Shown here one piece after another: positions 31,631-43,785 of a stretch of 64,000 nucleotides of DNA. Made by a program: the position numbers and the translations under genes. Under the pieces are notes generated by a model. The model was given only the letters and a program-made list of their open reading frames with translations, made no database searches and was not told the origin of the DNA. The stretch comes from Excoecaria cochinchinensis (lineage: Eukaryota > Streptophyta > Magnoliopsida > Malpighiales > Euphorbiaceae), in contig CANTUQ010000101.1 of assembly GCA_947683425.1 (NCBI GenBank), forward strand, positions 31,643,001-31,707,000, written 5' to 3'. The number at the start of each line of letters is the position of its first letter. Positions within the stretch are counted from its first letter, which is position 1.

Positions 31631-33500
31631 TTCCCTTTAATTAAACACTAATATCAAACATACAATTAATAGTGCTTCCCTTCTCTGACATGCTTTGCTT
31701 TAATCATAGTTTTCAACCCCCAATATAATAATAACAATAATGTCCTTTTACTGCTTTTTGTATGCAAATTGTTCTTAGTTTACATTACAGTAAATCCATT
31801 TCTTTTCTTATCCTTTGTCCTTCTGAAATGTGCTCGTTCTTTGCATGACAACTCATATTGATTTTTACTTCTTTTGTTTCTTGAAGATGATCACATCATA
31901 TTAATTGTTCACGTTTTATGCCTAGTCTAATTGTATAGAGGTTTAAACATATTCAAATGCCTAGCTCTTAACATAATTTTGTTCTTCGAGGTCATTAGGT
32001 CTAGCTGCCACCAAGTGGCAGTTTAATTAATGGGATGTTTGTTTAATTATACTTAAAAGCATTAAAAAACAAATGTAGTTCCTTGGAAATGGAAGTGTTT
32101 GGTCGGGGCGGTGGTATTGGAACATGTAACATGCAGATTGCCAAATATGGATGAGGCTATCTACGGCCATCTTTTTGTTTTTTTTTTTTTTTAAATAATC
32201 ATGTTGTACCTCTTTTTGCTACTTACTTTTGAATTTTGATATATAGTGTACGCTGTTTATTTGCCATTTCTTTTATTACACATTGTATATAATGCATTGA
32301 CTAGTGATTCTGATCATATTTTCATTTCTTTTTTCTTCTTTTTTTTTAAAAAAAAAAATTAATTGAAGTTGTGAATTGTCTTAACGTTTACTATGATTCT
32401 TGAAATAGTACTTGTCTTTGGACACAAGGGATTTCTCTAATAAGAAAAATCATTCACCCATCATTCGAATTAAATTTAAAATGAGAAATCAACCTTTAAT
32501 CAATATAATATGCAACAAACACTTTCACTTTCACGGACATAATACTTAGACATAACTCATGTTCATACAGATATGTTTAATAAATTAATTCTCATCTCTT
32601 TCCATTTGGAATCAAATCTCAACTCCTTTGATTTGATGACATCAGATTGAGGGCTTATATCTGACCTCATATTTTGTATACCCTTCACTCTTTATGAGTT
32701 AATTAACAGTGGTTGCCAACTAGAAGCTTTCTTTTCTACAAAATTCACACATAAAAACCCTTATGATAAAATATCAAACAAAATTTTCTCCCATATATAT
32801 ATAACAAACTCTCTCTCTCTCTTTTTTTTAAGATAATCTATAACAAACTCTTAACCACACTTAGAACTTATAATCTTTTAAATAATTTTTCTCCAAAATT
32901 AAATTAATCTTTTAGACGGCGGTTAATACATATATATTTTTTAAGAATATCATTTATGTAAATAGTTTAATATTATATGAGATAAATTTAGTTTAAAAAA
33001 GTTTTTACCTATTTGTATATTTATATATAATATGGATATATATTTAGTTATATTTTATATAAATGTTTTGTGAGTGCAAGTACTTGCAGTACAAGATAGA
33101 AGCTACAAATAAAATCAAATAAAGCTGAAAATGTGGACCAAGTCCACTTGATTCTCCTGAAATGGGCCTCGGCAATTTAGATCTCAATTGGCACTAGCCA
33201 AGGCCATACACTATTTCTCTCTTTTTGGCCCACTATTTTTAGCCTGTAACTCCTTTAAGTCTAGTATTCATGAAGTGTTTGGTCAGCACTTTCTATGTAT
33301 CATAAATTCAGTCAGTGTTGGATGCGAGTGGCTTATTTGGCATTTCAACCTGTTCTCTTGTCATTACAAAAACAAAGAGACAATAATGAGCCAATAACAG
33401 AGAATAATATATTTTAAAAACACACAGAATATTATATATTTACCGTTGGGTAGAAGGCGACATGCAAAGAGAAGACAAAAAGAAAAAAAAAAAAAAGGCT
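31631..33500. other. AT-rich intergenic, no gene seen
   Basis: Contains poly-T and TA tracts (32172-32196, 32339-32360) and no frame matching a known family. Confidence 0.5.
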
Positions 33501-34678
33501 TGTAATTGAGATAGATCTATGTTGGTGTCATTCATTCTTTGCGGTTAGAAAGGACGCAACCACAAAGACTCAAACTTTCTTCTTCATTCCTGTTTTTGAT
33601 TGCAAAGGTTCGTTTTCCTTTTCTAATTTTGATTTTATGTTCTCCAATCAGACGTAGATGTTCAATTGATATTTATATTAACTCCGAACTTTCCATCTTC
33701 AATTTGTCTCTTTGTTTCTTCCATCATTTTCTCTCTCGATTTCTCCACTGCTGATTTTGTTTTTCTCGTTTTTATTCTGAAATACCAGACATGACCAGTT
33801 TCTGTCAAAATTAGAGGGAGCTATCAATCATCATTCTCGCCAACCATTCTGTGAGTTAATGACTCTTTTTTCTTCTTCTTTTCTGTTCTTGAGATAAAAA
33901 TGCTTCAATTACTAGGCTCAATAGAATCTTTGATTCCGTCAAAATTTCCATCATTTCAAGTTGCGGTTCTTCTTTCACTGATTATTGAGAGTGCATGTTA
34001 AAGGGAAAAGAAAATGCTTTTAGTATTTTAAAGATGGAAGGGGAATACCATTTGTCTTGAATTATGCCAAGCCCTTCTCCTTCTCTCAAGGAAACAATCT
34101 CAATCGAATTTCAGAGAGAAAAATGAACAGTGCCCTTAACATCCGAATATCACCTTGAGACATTCCAGCTATTCTTCTTGGAGCAGAATGCTATATGTAG
34201 ATAGAAAAAAGATATCTTCTTTATTGCAAGTAGAGAGGCCAGCTGTTACTCTTAAATATCAGAACATGTCTCTCTAGTTAAATCCTCCAAATCATTGCAA
34301 AGTACGCACAAATTCCAGCTCCATGCCTCTCCCCCTTCTACCTCAAAAAACTTGGATTTTCCATTCAAGTAACACTCAAGTGTTTTTGCACTTGCCTAAG
34401 TTTCTTTCGAAAATTTGGACAATTGAGTTCAAATATATGAATCTGTGACTGAATTTCTATTCTCATGATTCATCAGCACCATTCAAATGTTTAAACGTGC
34501 ATTATATGAACTAACATGTAGGGTTATCTTGTCCATTTCGAGTTTGTTTGATGTGGTTCTTATCCATTCTGTCAGGGCGTTACCGGTGCTACTTCAAAGT
34601 TGTCTATCCTGTTTCCTATGGGTTTCTTCTTTTTTTGATTGCTTCAAGCGAGCTTTAATTTCTATTCCTTCATCCCTC
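33501..34678 (+). promoter_or_regulatory. Presumed promoter and spliced 5' leader of ATG18
   Basis: Pyrimidine-rich sequence with plausible non-coding exon boundaries (GATTGCAAAG|GTTCG near 33608, AATACCAG near 33787, CATCAG near 34473). From the ATG at 34487 the reading frame is open and in phase with the main start at 34679, so an N-terminal extension of 64 hydrophobic residues is possible if this part is in the mRNA. Family alignment favours 34679. Confidence 0.4.
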
Positions 34679-37550
34679 ATGACTTCAACTGTTTCAACTT
34701 CCCAAAGATTCATTCCATCGACAAGACATGGTTCCTTTGATTCCTCGAATATCATTCCTTCTGGTTCTTTAGGCCTGCCTCAAACAGATATTGATGAACC
34801 AGAGTTACTTTCCGTATCTTGGAACCAGGATTATGGTTGCTTTGCTGCTGGAACAAGCCAGGGTTTTTGTATTTACAACTGTGAGCCTTTTAAGGAAACA
34901 TTTAGGCGTGACCTAAAAAGTGGAGGATTCAAGATTGTTGAGATGCTATTCCGATGCAATATTCTGGCACTTGTTGGTAGTGATGCTAATTCCCAGTATC
35001 CTCCAAACAAAGTTTTAATCTGGGATGATCATCAGAGCCGGTGTATTGGTGAATTCTCATTTAGGTCAGAGGTTCGTTCAGTAAAACTGAGACGAGATCG
35101 AATTGTTGTTGTGCTTGAGCACAAAATATATGTTTATAGCTTCATGGATCTAAAGCTTCTTCACCAGATTGAGACACTTGCGAATCCCAGGGGATTGTGC
35201 TGCCTTTCTCACCATTCTAATACATCTGTTTTAGCTTGCCTGGGCCTTCACCGAGGTCAAGTTCGAATTGAACACTTTGGCTTAAATGTCATAAAGTTGA
35301 TTAATGCTCATGAATCTCATCTTGCATGTATCACTTTGACAATGGATGGCCTACTTCTTGCAACTGCCAGTACTAGGGGCACTTTAATAAGAATTTTCAA
35401 TACAATGGATGGAACTTGCTTGCAAGAGGTAACTTTTTGGACCATGATTTGTGAGGAAATATGGTTATTATCTTACCAAAATTTCTTTTTTGGGTTGTCT
35501 ATTTACCATATATGAATAAAATTGTTATTCTAGTCATTTGTAACTCACATTAAGAAAACTGATAAATTTAAAAATTTTCTGCTTATCAGTCTATTGATTG
35601 TTGAACTTATATCAGATATATTATCATGTTTGGCAGCTTAGAAATTGACTAATAAGATAAACCAAGTAGAATGTCAATATTTCTATGAAATAGAAGATAT
35701 TATTGTCTCTTCCCCTTTCATTAGTTTATGATACATGCAGAAATATGTACTGGATTTCAGTAGTTTATATTTGGTTCACGTATATCTTTTCTCACATGAT
35801 GTTTTTCTTGCACCATTTAAACCATTCAATTCCATTTAAAAGAGTTATGCTGTAATATGAAAAAGTTTAATGAAATTACTTTATGAATAAATTTGACACA
35901 AGAAAAGTAGAGTTTTGACTATCACTTTGGACAAGTTCAATGAATTGCTGTATGAATGAATTTGACACGAGGAAAATGGACTTTTCACCTATCACTTTGG
36001 ACAGAACTAAGGGTGGTGATTGAAGCTATACAGAAGCTCCTTCAAAATTACCAAGCAAAACAGTTTATATGTTTGTTCCATGTAACTCTTTTCGTTAAAC
36101 AAATACATTTATCAATAAAAATGGCTATGTTATCCTCCTAAAAAGATTTCAAACTCCAAGCCACACAGTAATCTCTGTAAGCTGTGGCCTGGAGGTTTCT
36201 TGGAAATTAATTTGCATTGAGTTGTTCACAGAAATCTAGATTCATAGACTGCTTTGCTACAGGTACGAAGAGGAGTTGACAGAGCAGAAATTTATGGTCT
36301 TGCACTCTCACGGGATGTCCAGTGGTTGGCTGTGTCAAGTGACAAAGGTACTGTGCATATTTTCAGTCTTAGAGTTCGTGTGGCAGGGGAGGACTCTTCC
36401 TCTCAATCAAGTCCTATGCAAACTCCAGCATTGTTAAACCGGAATTTGTCTACTTCCGTTGATGCTCTTATTTCTCCAAGCACTAGTGGCAACCCTGGTT
36501 CATCGCTATCTTTTATGAGAGGTAAGTGAAGTTCATCAATAATAATACTTGCCAGACAAGTTCTGGAACCCAAGATAAGTATATTAATTTTAGTCAGTTA
36601 AATTCTGATTATTTTTTTCCCATAACATTCTCTAGTCTGGAGAACATAAATATTTCTTCCAAAACATGTTTGCAATAAAGGTTTCAAGACCTGGTAGATG
36701 GAACTCATGTACTACATATGATATTCCTCATCACTTTTGTTTTTCTTCCTTTTCTTTATCCTTTTTTTTTCCTGTCCATATGTCTCATGTTTCTGATACT
36801 TATTTCAGGGGTCTTACCAAAGTATTTTAGTTCTGAGTGGTCATTTGCTCAGTTCCACTTACCAGAAGACACACAATTTATTGCAGCATTTGGATCCCAG
36901 AATACTGTTATTATTGTTGGGATGGATGGAAGGTAAGAGCAGTTGTGCATATGCATGCGCTCCATTGTAGTTGGTGATTGGAAAGTCTACTAAATCTGAG
37001 TTTCTCTTTATGGTTCATCGAATTAATAAACAGGCATGTAGTAGTAGAAAAAGAAAATGGTTCTGATTCTAATAATTAGCTGTTAGTCTTGGTTGTTAAA
37101 TGCCATAAATATTTAAGGTCCGCCTAATTTTTTTCTTGATCTCCTAAACATAACTTATGGTTCCACTCTGTTCTAAACCAAATCCCATCTTTGCCTTCTG
37201 TTACTATGTTTCTGATTCTTAAACATTATCCTATGGCGTTTTTGTCAAGAACTATATAGTCCTGCTGGTCGAATGTTGGATTATTAATACATTATCCATA
37301 ATGATTGAGATCATGAGTCTCTATAGTTAATTTTACTTAATAAGCATATTTATGTGGACATTAGTGTCCAGTACAGAGATATAATATTTACTTCTTTGAG
37401 TATAGCTTTCATTTGACCATGTTTCATCTCAAAAGAAAGTTCTCTTTTATTACCAGTTTCTACAGATGCAGCTTTGATCCTGTTCATGGAGGGGAAATGT
37501 TGCAGCAGGAATACGTCCGCTTCCTGAAAACAGAGAGCAGGCCTAAGTAA
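34679..37550 (+). CDS. ATG18: Autophagy-related protein 18 (PROPPIN), ATG18c/d-like
   Basis: WD40 beta-propeller protein that binds PI3P and PI(3,5)P2 on autophagic membranes and is needed for autophagosome formation. Four exons: 34679-35428, 36263-36521, 36809-36932, 37457-37550, giving 408 residues. The start MTSTVSTSQRF aligns with Arabidopsis ATG18c/d. Conserved blades include ELLSVSWNQDYGCFAAGTSQ, RCNILALVGS, PPNKVLIWDDHQSRCIGEF and LATASTRGTLIRIFNT. The phosphoinositide-binding FRRG motif appears as VRRG at 251-254, the plant form, at the start of exon 2, keeping both arginines. The loop after blade 6 is Ser-rich and variable; the C-terminus closes with SFYRCSFDPVHGGEM. No frame damage. 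Confidence 0.95.
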
Positions 37551-38280
37551 ATAGGGCAGTCAGTTATGCTTGCCCACAAGCTTATCATTCGATGTAAATA
37601 TCAATGTTCAATGTGTCCGAATGTAGATAATTCCATTGTAACTGTACAGTGCATAAGCAAAAGCTGTTCCAGTTGTTTATTGGTGACAATAGAAGTAGCC
37701 AGAGATTACTTTTAGATGGATTACTTTTATTGATAGATTTGCCAACGTTACAAATACATAATTTTTCAGTTTGCTCTCTCCAAAAATTTATTTCCCAAGC
37801 TTTTTAAAGAGTTGCACAAATGGTTTAGGAATTTGATGAGGTTTATAGAAGCTCTTTATAAGGTTTCTCGCTCAGTCCCTTCGTACACACACATATACAT
37901 ATATTTTCCTGCTACAAAGCCATAGAAATTTTGAGCCTCTCCCCTATCTCTTCTGACCTGCCACAGGCATTTTGCTTATCAATAGTATTTATACCCATTA
38001 AAAGGGATATAAATACTCGGAAAAAGAAGCGTTTCAATGTCAACATCTGAGAATTCGTACCTTCGTGAATGGAATATAAGGTCATTTGTTTGCTTACATC
38101 ACATATTTACTCGGGCTAATTACATGAATTTATAATGATGTATAGGTTAGCTAGAAATAAGAACAATTAGATGATGTTATTGAAACAGACGCATTGCTTT
38201 TCAAAAAAGAAACATATGCATTGCACAGTGGGCGGGGGCATATAGCTAGTTAGCAAAGTAAATCCGCAAATTGGTTGAAT
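37551..38280. other. Convergent intergenic region
   Basis: Lies between the ends of ATG18 (+) and the F-box gene (-); probably both 3'UTRs. No further gene seen. Confidence 0.5.
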
Positions 38281-39363
38281 CTAATGAGAATCTGGGAGAG
38301 AAAACAAGTTTTCCCAATAGATTCCAAGATCGAAACCACGGAAAGGGATTGGCAGCCTCCTGAATCTCTTGTTCTTGATATCATACATGAGAAAATGATC
38401 AGAAAGTGAGCTGAAAACAATCTCACCATCCTTGAGGCACTTCAATTCTCCAACAAATCTCCTATCAATCCCTCTCAAGTCTATGAGGCCTGCTTTATGC
38501 CATTGGTTATATCTATGTACCCATATTGCAACATTAGATGTCGAAATCTCTACCATGCACAACATTCCACTAAGTTCCACCACCTGTGTTGAATTATGGC
38601 TTATGTATCTCCAATCTGGCGGATGAGGAATCACCATAAACTTCTCATCTTTAATGTTGAAACATAGAATATAATCCCTATCCCTCCTCACCTGACTCCG
38701 ACTTATTTTCCAATGTATAGTTTCCTTAGCAAAAGCTGGATAACTGAATTCATCCACAAAGTATGGACAACTCTCTTCTAATACTCTCCAAGAATCTGAT
38801 TGTAGCTGAAGAACTGAGCATTCGATCCTCGGAATAGATCTTCGATATATCAACCTTACTACCCTGTAACACTTGTTGGTTTCTATGTATCCAAATCCGA
38901 ACCCACAAAGGGTGCCAGGATTTGGAGATGTAGGCAATGCAACAAGTTGAAAAGTGGCAGGGTTACATACATAAATACGAGTCTCTGTGGCTAGGCAAAC
39001 CAAGCCGCGGCAACTAGGAAGCACAAGCTTAATAGGACCATCTATCTTGGCAGTGAACCTAGTATGTATATTCCTTGGCCTACTAATTTTGGTGGAACAA
39101 AACTGATAAGCGAACTGGTGATTGGGGTGGTCAAGATGATTGTAACTGAAGGTGGTGGATCGACGGAGAAGATAGAGGTTATCCTGTGATCTTAGCCGGT
39201 GCAAGTCTTGGAAACAATGGTTGGAAATCAAATTATACCATGACTTGGATACACCCTTGAATCGTATAAGAGCCTTCACATCAAGCCTTGCAAGTATGTC
39301 TTCTACGACGTTATGTGGGAAAAAACAACTCATCGTTTCTTGCTTTCCCTCCACGGAACTCAT
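38281..39363 (-). CDS. F-box protein with F-box-associated domain
   Basis: Single-exon gene, 360 residues. An F-box occupies about residues 13-55 (PHNVVEDILARLDVKALIRF, then KGVSKSWYNLISN), which would dock to SKP1/ASK in an SCF ubiquitin ligase. Downstream the motif GLVCLATETRIYVCNPATFQ and GFGFGYIETNKCYRVVRL are typical of the FBA type 1/3 domain used for substrate recognition. A second Met lies at residue 11 and could serve as start. Family members turn over quickly and targets cannot be inferred. No stop, intron or frameshift is visible. Confidence 0.93.
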   Translation of the reverse strand: MSSVEGKQETMSCFFPHNVVEDILARLDVKALIRFKGVSKSWYNLISNHCFQDLHRLRSQDNLYLLRRSTTFSYNHLDHPNHQFAYQFCSTKISRPRNIHTRFTAKIDGPIKLVLPSCRGLVCLATETRIYVCNPATFQLVALPTSPNPGTLCGFGFGYIETNKCYRVVRLIYRRSIPRIECSVLQLQSDSWRVLEESCPYFVDEFSYPAFAKETIHWKISRSQVRRDRDYILCFNIKDEKFMVIPHPPDWRYISHNSTQVVELSGMLCMVEISTSNVAIWVHRYNQWHKAGLIDLRGIDRRFVGELKCLKDGEIVFSSLSDHFLMYDIKNKRFRRLPIPFRGFDLGIYWENLFSLPDSH

Positions 39364-39995
39364 CAGACAACCCTATCAATAAGCTTAATTAGCTTATTAA
39401 TTATGGTCTTACCTCATAGGAGTACTAATTAATTGAGGCAGAAAAAAACAGAATTTTTATGCAGCCCTTTAAAGATTTCGGTTTCTACTCCTATACATGT
39501 AACACGATTAATATTCCAGGCTAAGTGAAATATTTGCAACTTCTAGTTCTACTAGAACATTAATGTAACTTGATTTGCCCTATTTATTTATTTAATTATT
39601 TATTTTTGTTACATATGCCAATCCGTAATTTCAATCCTTTTAGTTTACGGAAAGCATTATTGCCCTTTCGGTTTTCTATAGGAACTCAAATTCTTGTGGG
39701 ACTATTATTCATATGCAGATTTGAATCGAATTCGGACCGGACTCGATGTTTCGACTCATGACAAATGCTGAACATCAATAATCTGTTAAAGCAGCAAAAA
39801 GCTTTTTCGATTTTCATTTATTCCCACTTCATTCCATGACACAAGAGCTTATTACAATAATTTCATTATTTAACACTTCATTGAGTCCTCACGTTTGCCA
39901 TTTATTTTGATGTGATCAATGTCAAAGGTTGGATTCTCACAAAATGAGCCACGGGTTGCATTCTGCATCCATTCCAGCTGAATCAATCCACTGAA
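39364..39995. other. Intergenic, F-box promoter side
   Basis: Contains the presumed promoter of the minus-strand F-box gene and the 3' flank of the minus-strand quinone oxidoreductase gene. No other gene seen. Confidence 0.5.
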
Positions 39996-42900
39996 TTACA
40001 GCTTTGGCCTCACACTTCCATCATCATCAAAAGTAATCATCACCTTCCCAATAGCTTTCCTATCTCTAATAGCAGAGAAGGCACAATTGGCCTGCCAATC
40101 ACATTCAATCACGTAAATTAAGTATATCAAAAATTATAGCAACAGTCTAGCAAAACGTTGGCATCTAAATTTCGTGTACTATCCTTTGTAAGATGGAAGG
40201 TTCATGATTAATATTGACGACAATAACCCATCAATTTCCCATCCATATGACGCACATACCAACAGAATTCCTTCGTTACCGCAATGAGGGGAAAATACAA
40301 CTTATTCCCATTCCCTAGGGACATCTAATCAGTAATGCCATTTGAACAGGAACTAATTCTATCATACCAATATGTAAGCAAGTCTCAGCAACCAAATTGT
40401 GGGCTCATAGTTTGGTAGGTGTTAGAATCATATATTATCCTGTGAAAAATAAAGAATAATTGCAGATAATGCGAGTACAAAGCACAAAATGTCAGTGATT
40501 TTCCACATAGTTTGGCCACGATTGCCCATAGGTTGTGTACCCTTGTGTACAAAAAACTCAAGAGTCGGGACAAATACTCAACAAGCAACAACCTAGGTCC
40601 TGTCCACTCGCAACCTCTTCATATAAAAGGAAAAGACGTTACTATTTCGTCAAGCAAAGTCCCAAAGCATATCGTGTTATTTTTTTCCTGACCATTATGG
40701 TAACATACAATATAGCTAATAGTTCACACCAGAAAAGACCACAAACAAGAAAGGTTGAGTTCCAAACCTCATTCAGTCTGTAAGTATGAGAAATGTGAAC
40801 GCTAATCAGGCCTTTTCCCATCCAAGAGAGTAGCTCCCTGATAGAGTCTTCAATAACATGCGGGCGATGTATTCTGTAGCTACCCCAGTAAAGTCCATGT
40901 ATAGTCCAGTTCTATATAAAAGATAAAATGTCAATAAAGTCTTTTAATGGCAAACCGTGCAGATTAAGACAGACCAGACATGCTTGTTGAACAGAAAAAC
41001 TTATAGTTAAATTGCTTTGGTCTAAAATTGGGATTTGCATTTATATTTATTTTCATATACTGTTTCTTTTCTGATGTTTCCGTGTCAATACATGTTGCAA
41101 GTAATTTTCCCTTAAGCTAAGGCGCAATTTAGCTCCTAATGTTTGACAAAAAGGGTACCTAATATTTAAATTAGTGCAATATTACTCTCTATGTATTAAA
41201 ATTGGGAGAAATTTGCCTTTCTTGGGCCTTGGTGTGCCTCGTGCTATTTGTTTGAGTATCACTTGTTTGAGTATCAGTGTAAGAGACTATTAAAAGAGGG
41301 GCAAAATTCTTCCAATTTTAAAATATAGATAGTAATATTGCACCAAAATATTTGAGGTAAAATTGCACTTTTTGTCAAACATTAAGGGCAAATATGTACA
41401 TCTGGCCTTTTCCCATTCAAATTTCATCTTATCTTTGATATCAACAAGCTAAAGGAAGGGTTTAGCCTGGAACCTTGGGTCTGTGCAACAACATTCCCTC
41501 CATCTTTATGCTATCAACCTTCCTTTGATCTAAATATGTTCTAAAGGAAGAGAATGGGTTTCCAATCTTGTGATTCATGGCAGAGGAAGGTTTTCCTAAG
41601 CTGTATTTTAACAGACTCTAGTCTCCATTGGTCATGACACCTACTGCACAAGGGCTTTTACTACTCTGAACTGTCCAGGGATGCTACAGATTTTATGCTG
41701 TGGTTAGGTAGCTCTTTTACTTGTGTTTCTAGTATGACCTGTTTTTTAATTTTTTTTCCTATTATGAGATATCCTTTTGTGTAATATAATTTGAAGATAG
41801 GTAATCCAATTTGTTTGGTAAATAAACAAGGCACCTTAACAAGAGCAATGTTAGCAGGAATGACAGGAATTTCTCCACTAGCAAAACCGATGACCAGAAT
41901 TTGAGCACCCCAATTCAAAAGCTTCATGGCTTCTTTGGTGAGTTTGCCTCCAACAGGATCATACAAAACATCTACACCTTTAAGTTTCATTGCTTTTAGG
42001 AAGTCCTTGACACTTACTATCATGTTTTCTTTGCTTGAGTCAACCACATGATCAACTCCTAATGATTTCAAAAAGTCTACCTTTTCAGCTCCCCTATTTG
42101 CAGTCAAAATGCAACATAACAATAAGAAAAAAAATAATGAAAAAAAGAGGAAAAATGAGAATAATCCTAGTGGAGAAGACTTAAACAAGAAGAAAGGCAG
42201 GTACCTCACAACAGCAATAACAACTGCACCACAAATCTTTCCGATTTGTACAGCAGAAAGGCCAACACCTCCAGCCGCACCAAGAACAAGCAACACCTGA
42301 AAGAATTCCTTGTATTAATAATCTGAGGCTAACAGCCGCTCTGAATTCAATTTTGTATGTGGTATCTGATAGATTGTGATTAAGCAGAGACGGACATAGA
42401 AAGTTATCTTTCAATCTCTCTCTCTCTCTCTCGCTCTCTCTCTGTGGGAGTTTATCAAATATCGAGCAGATTGGGTACCATTTAGCATCTAGTCAAATAT
42501 AGGGGTAAAATAAAAGAGGTAGGTAGTTGGAGTTTATATTATGAAACACAATCAGAAGAAATAAAATGCATAAGTAACATGCAGAGCAATAAAATATTTT
42601 GTTTAACAGCTAACAAGTAAATGAATGGGTATAGAAGAAAAATATTCAAAAGAGAAGACATACACACACACACAAGAAGGCTAATTATCATCAATTCCTT
42701 GATTTTTGTTATTATTTGTTTCCGAGAAAATTTGAGGTTTAAAGGTTTCCAAAATTACAGCAAGTATAAAATGCATGTTAACCGCAATTTCAATCTAATT
42801 CATTAAAGTACATGAAATGAGAAAAAACTCTATCTCCTAAGCAACAGTTCAAAACTAGCACTGCAACTTCAGTGCATAAGGGGATAATAAGCAAATATGT

Positions 42901-43588
42901 AGAGAGGGAGGGGGAGAGAGAGAAGAAGAAGAAGAAGAAGAAGAGAAATGATGAATGGGGTAGATGAAGGAAAACAGAAGGTACATACCTGTGAAGAGGT
43001 CAAGTGAGCTCTATGAACAAGAGCTACATGGGAGGTTCCAAATGCAACAGGTAGTGCTCCGGCGGCCACCAGATCACACCCATCTGGTACTGGAAAGCTT
43101 TCATGGAATCAAAGACAGAGAGAGAGAGAGAGAGAAACTAAATAAATAAGCAATAAACTAAAAACGAACAAGTGTACATTCTCGGAATAAATGAAAAGCT
43201 CTTTGGTTGATTTATTTGAATATATCAAATAAAGGAATAAACTTTACAGTTGGGATTGATCGGCAACTATGAATTGAGCAAAGGAGCCAAGAGAAGCGAA
43301 GGAACAGACGCGATCGCCGACCTTGAAATTGGAGACCTTAGGGCCGACAGCAACGACAACACCAGAATAATCGGAGCCAGGTATAAATGGTAGGGGAGGC
43401 TTTTCTTGGTATTTCCCCAAAATCTGGAGGTAATTGGCATAGTTCAAGCTGGTGGCTTTAACTCTTACTCTCACACTAGTAGGAAAGTCCAATTCTGGGA
43501 TTGGGTGGTTTTTGCTCAGATCGATAGGAGAATTCTCATCTATCTGTCCAACTGGATCCCCCAACTTCTTACAAACAAGAGCCTCCAT
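39996..43588 (-). CDS. Quinone oxidoreductase-like, zinc-type ADH superfamily (MDR)
   Basis: NADPH-dependent medium-chain reductase resembling Arabidopsis At3g56460. Six exons: 43588-43248, 43097-42989, 42296-42205, 42093-41835, 40911-40768, 40091-39996, giving 346 residues. The N-terminal GroES-like fold includes KATSLNYANYLQILGKYQ and PFIPGSDYSGVVVAVG; there are no structural zinc cysteines, as expected of the quinone-reductase branch. The nucleotide-binding loop LGAAGGVGLSAVQIGK starts exon 3 (residue 155). Exon 4 has VDVLYDPVGG and VIGFASGEIP; exon 5 NWTIHGLYWGSYRIH; exon 6 ends DRKAIGKVMITFDD. The substrate is not known for this clade. Intron 4 (40912-41834) holds a hairpin element. The start codon is 197 bases from that of the opposed hydrolase gene. 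Confidence 0.92.
41121..41397. mobile_element. Hairpin MITE in intron 4 of the quinone oxidoreductase gene
   Basis: The left half (about 41121-41222) and right half (about 41298-41397) are reverse complements. Paired landmarks: CTAATGTTTGACAAAAAG against CTTTTTGTCAAACATTAAG; GTGCAATATTACT against AGTAATATTGCAC; AAAATTGGGAGAAATTTGCC against GGGGCAAAATTCTTCCAATT. The central 75 bp carries a short direct repeat (TTTGAGTATCA twice). No coding capacity. Confidence 0.75.
42899..42945. repeat. GA/GAA-rich simple repeat
   Basis: Purine-rich GAGAGA passing into repeated GAA within an intron of the quinone oxidoreductase gene; a second GA run lies at 43113-43134. Confidence 0.85.
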
Positions 43589-43785
43589 TTTTAGTTTCTT
43601 GTGCTTTCGACAGAGACGATGATAATTAATTTCTTTTCTAATAATATCCGTGGAGAAGAAGGGTTACTTGTACGACTGTCGTTTAAGAAACATGCCATGT
43701 CATTTAATAAAACAAATTACCCATTGAGGTAAAGGTTCAATCTCTCCCCACAAAAGAAGGAAAACAAACAATCCTTATCGACGCC
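43589..43785. promoter_or_regulatory. 197-bp divergent promoter (quinone oxidoreductase / hydrolase)
   Basis: Only 197 bases separate the two opposed start codons, so the genes must share promoter DNA. No clear TATA box is visible. Confidence 0.55.
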
